Source: Lachnospiraceae bacterium UBA1718
Lineage (GTDB): Bacteria > Bacillota > Clostridia > Lachnospirales > Lachnospiraceae
Reading direction: 5' to 3'
Assembly (NCBI GenBank): GCA_002317245.1
Contig: DCIU01000129.1
Span: 2,640 to 9,819 of the forward strand
DNA length: 7,180 nt
Shown here: one piece after another, positions 5,649 to 7,180 of the stretch
How positions within the stretch are numbered: position 1 is the stretch's first letter
How the letters are laid out: each line of letters starts with the position of its first letter
Notes under the pieces: generated by a model
Database searches by the model: none
Told to the model about the DNA's origin: nothing
Seen by the model: only the letters and a program-made list of their open reading frames with translations
Translations under genes and position numbers: made by a program

Positions 5649-7180
5649 TTACTTGCTAAGATCGATATCAAGATCGCTAGCGAAAATCTGGTCATCCTTA
5701 CCAAGAGCGCCTGGGATGATTGTGAATGTATTAGAAATACCATCCTGTGCGTACTCGAATGGAAGCTTAGATACTGAAGAAAGTGATGCGATAGCACCAT
5801 GAGTATCACGGCCGTGCATTGGGTTAGCACCTGGAGCGAATGGCTGTCCCTTCTTACGTCCATCAGGTGTGTTACCTGTTGCCTTACCATATGTTACGTT
5901 AGATGTAATAGTAAGAACTGACATTGTTGGGAAGCTGTCTCTGTATGTATGATGTCTTCTGATCATCTTCATGAATGTCTCAACGAGGTCATGAGCGATA
6001 ACATCAGCTCTGTCATCATCGTTACCATACTTAGGGAAGTCACCTGTTGTCTCGAAGTCAACGATGATACCCTGCTCATCTCTGATAGCCTTAACCTGTG
6101 CATACTTGATAGCGCAAAGAGAATCAGTTACAACTGAAAGTCCAGCGATACCTGTTGCGAAGTAACGAAGAACGTCTCTGTCATGAAGAGCCATCTGAGC
6201 TCTCTCGTAGCAGTACTTGTCATGCATGTAGTGGATAACGTTAAGAGTATTAACATATACATCTGCTAACCACTCCATCATATCTGTGAACTTAGCCATT
6301 ACATCATCGTAATCAAGGATATCACCCTCGATTGGACGATACTTAGGACCAACCTGCTTCTTAGTAACTTCATCAACACCACCGTTCATAGCGTAAAGCA
6401 TACACTTAGCAAGGTTTGCTCTAGCACCGAAGAACTGCATCTGCTTACCAATTACCATTGAAGATACACAACAAGCGATACCGTAGTCATCACCATGTGT
6501 TACTCTCATGAGGTCATCGTTCTCATACTGAACTGAAGATGTTGTGATAGAGATCTTAGCACAGTACTTCTTGAATGACTGTGGAAGTCTTGTAGACCAA
6601 AGAACTGTAAGGTTTGGCTCTGGAGCTGCACCAAGGTTCTCAAGTGTATGAAGGTAACGGAATGAGCTCTTTGTTACCATTGGTCTGCCGTCGATACCAA
6701 CACCACCGATTGACTCTGTAACCCATACTGGGTCACCAGCGAAGATCTGGTTGTACTCTGGTGTACGAGCGAACTTAACGCAACGAAGCTTCATGATGAA
6801 GTGATCGATGAACTCCTGGATCTGCTCCTCTGTGAATGTTCCGTTAGCAAGGTCTCTCTCTGCGAAGCAGTCGATGAATGTAGATGTACGTCCAAGAGAC
6901 ATAGCAGCACCGTTCTGCTCCTTAACTGCTGAAAGGTATCCGAAGTATGTAGCCTGGATAGCTTCCTGTACGTTTGTAGCTGGCTTAGAAATATCGCAGC
7001 CATATGATGCAGCCATCTGCTTCATCATCTTAAGAGCAACGATCTGCTCTGAAATCTCCTCACGAAGACGGATAACGTCGTCTGTCATTACACGACCTGT
7101 TGAATCCTTCTGAGCAAGCTTATCCTCGATAAGTCTGTCAATACCGTAAAGAGCGATTCTTCTGTAGTCACCGATGATAC
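5649..7180 (-). CDS. pflB: Pyruvate formate-lyase catalytic core lacking the glycyl-radical domain (N-terminus beyond window)
   Basis: Formate C-acetyltransferase core: pyruvate + CoA to acetyl-CoA + formate in anaerobic glucose fermentation. The visible 509 residues start inside the protein at IIGDYRRIALYGIDRL; about 175-180 residues are off the right edge by comparison with E. coli PFL. The ATG at 7088 is therefore internal. Conserved blocks include IRLREEISEQ, GRTSTFIDCF, TPEYNQIFAGDPVWVTESIG, LTVLWSTRLP, the catalytic Cys-Cys pair in GIACCVSS (codons at 6468-6473, equal to Cys418-Cys419 in E. coli), GKQMQFFGARANLAK, HYMHDKY, HTYRDSFPTMSVLTITSNV and GNTPDGRKKGQPFAPGANP. The protein stops after ALGKDDQIFASDLDIDLSK, where ordinary PFL continues for about 60-65 residues with the radical domain. 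That domain is encoded separately at 5109-5351. The full core would be about 690 residues. Confidence 0.95.
   Translation of the reverse strand, partial: IIGDYRRIALYGIDRLIEDKLAQKDSTGRVMTDDVIRLREEISEQIVALKMMKQMAASYGCDISKPATNVQEAIQATYFGYLSAVKEQNGAAMSLGRTSTFIDCFAERDLANGTFTEEQIQEFIDHFIMKLRCVKFARTPEYNQIFAGDPVWVTESIGGVGIDGRPMVTKSSFRYLHTLENLGAAPEPNLTVLWSTRLPQSFKKYCAKISITTSSVQYENDDLMRVTHGDDYGIACCVSSMVIGKQMQFFGARANLAKCMLYAMNGGVDEVTKKQVGPKYRPIEGDILDYDDVMAKFTDMMEWLADVYVNTLNVIHYMHDKYCYERAQMALHDRDVLRYFATGIAGLSVVTDSLCAIKYAQVKAIRDEQGIIVDFETTGDFPKYGNDDDRADVIAHDLVETFMKMIRRHHTYRDSFPTMSVLTITSNVTYGKATGNTPDGRKKGQPFAPGANPMHGRDTHGAIASLSSVSKLPFEYAQDGISNTFTIIPGALGKDDQIFASDLDIDLSK

Noticed and set aside
5351..5649. 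A simple frameshift or single nonsense mutation explaining the split PFL
   Set aside because: Nearly 300 bases separate core stop and radical-subunit start, with another gene, a hairpin and two ribosome binding sites between them. Undoing one base change would not rejoin the chain.
5649..7088. Treating the ATG at 7088 as the start of the PFL core
   Set aside because: The same frame stays open to the window edge and encodes conserved PFL sequence (IIGDYRRIALYGIDRL). The gene continues beyond 7180, and this Met is internal.
5949..7113. Plus-strand reading frames opposite the PFL core (for example 5949-6137 and 6808-7113)
   Set aside because: They lie wholly antisense to a strongly conserved coding region, show no recognisable motifs and have no convincing ribosome binding site.

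Overview
The window looks like chromosomal DNA of an anaerobic, fermentative Firmicute, most likely from the Clostridia and plausibly Lachnospiraceae-like. This rests on the gdpP-rplI-dnaB gene order typical of Firmicutes, a clostridial 2[4Fe-4S] ferredoxin, a pyruvate formate-lyase (PFL) locus, strong AGGAGG ribosome binding sites and moderate GC with AGA/CGT arginine codons. The genus cannot be fixed from the sequence alone.

Left half, plus strand (1-3909): three tightly packed genes in one apparent operon. They are gdpP (membrane c-di-AMP phosphodiesterase), rplI (ribosomal protein bL9) and dnaB (replicative helicase). All are full length with intact motifs. A hairpin flanked by an A-tract and a T-tract at 3935-3970 can terminate both this operon and the convergent minus-strand genes.

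Right half, minus strand (read from 7180 down to 3990): a PFL module. In transcription order it holds the PFL catalytic core (N-terminus beyond the window edge), a strong intercistronic hairpin, a small cysteine-containing gene, a separate 80-residue gene carrying the whole glycyl-radical domain, a hairpin terminator or attenuator, the PFL-activating enzyme pflA, and a 56-residue 2[4Fe-4S] ferredoxin with a probable promoter of its own.

The main finding is that PFL is split. The large protein ends just where the C-terminal radical domain of ordinary PFL begins, and that domain is a free-standing gene with its own ribosome binding site. Between the two sits a gene of about 67 residues. Its N-terminal part is clearly related to the start of the radical domain, but it lacks the RVSGY radical loop and has a short tail with three Cys and one His instead. 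The simplest reading is a two-subunit PFL whose oxygen-sensitive radical part can be exchanged, with the cysteine protein as a dead paralogue, placeholder or regulator. The split is seen directly in the sequence; the role of the middle gene is inference.

No tRNA, rRNA, CRISPR array, insertion sequence or attachment site was seen. No stretch over 300 bases lacks a gene.
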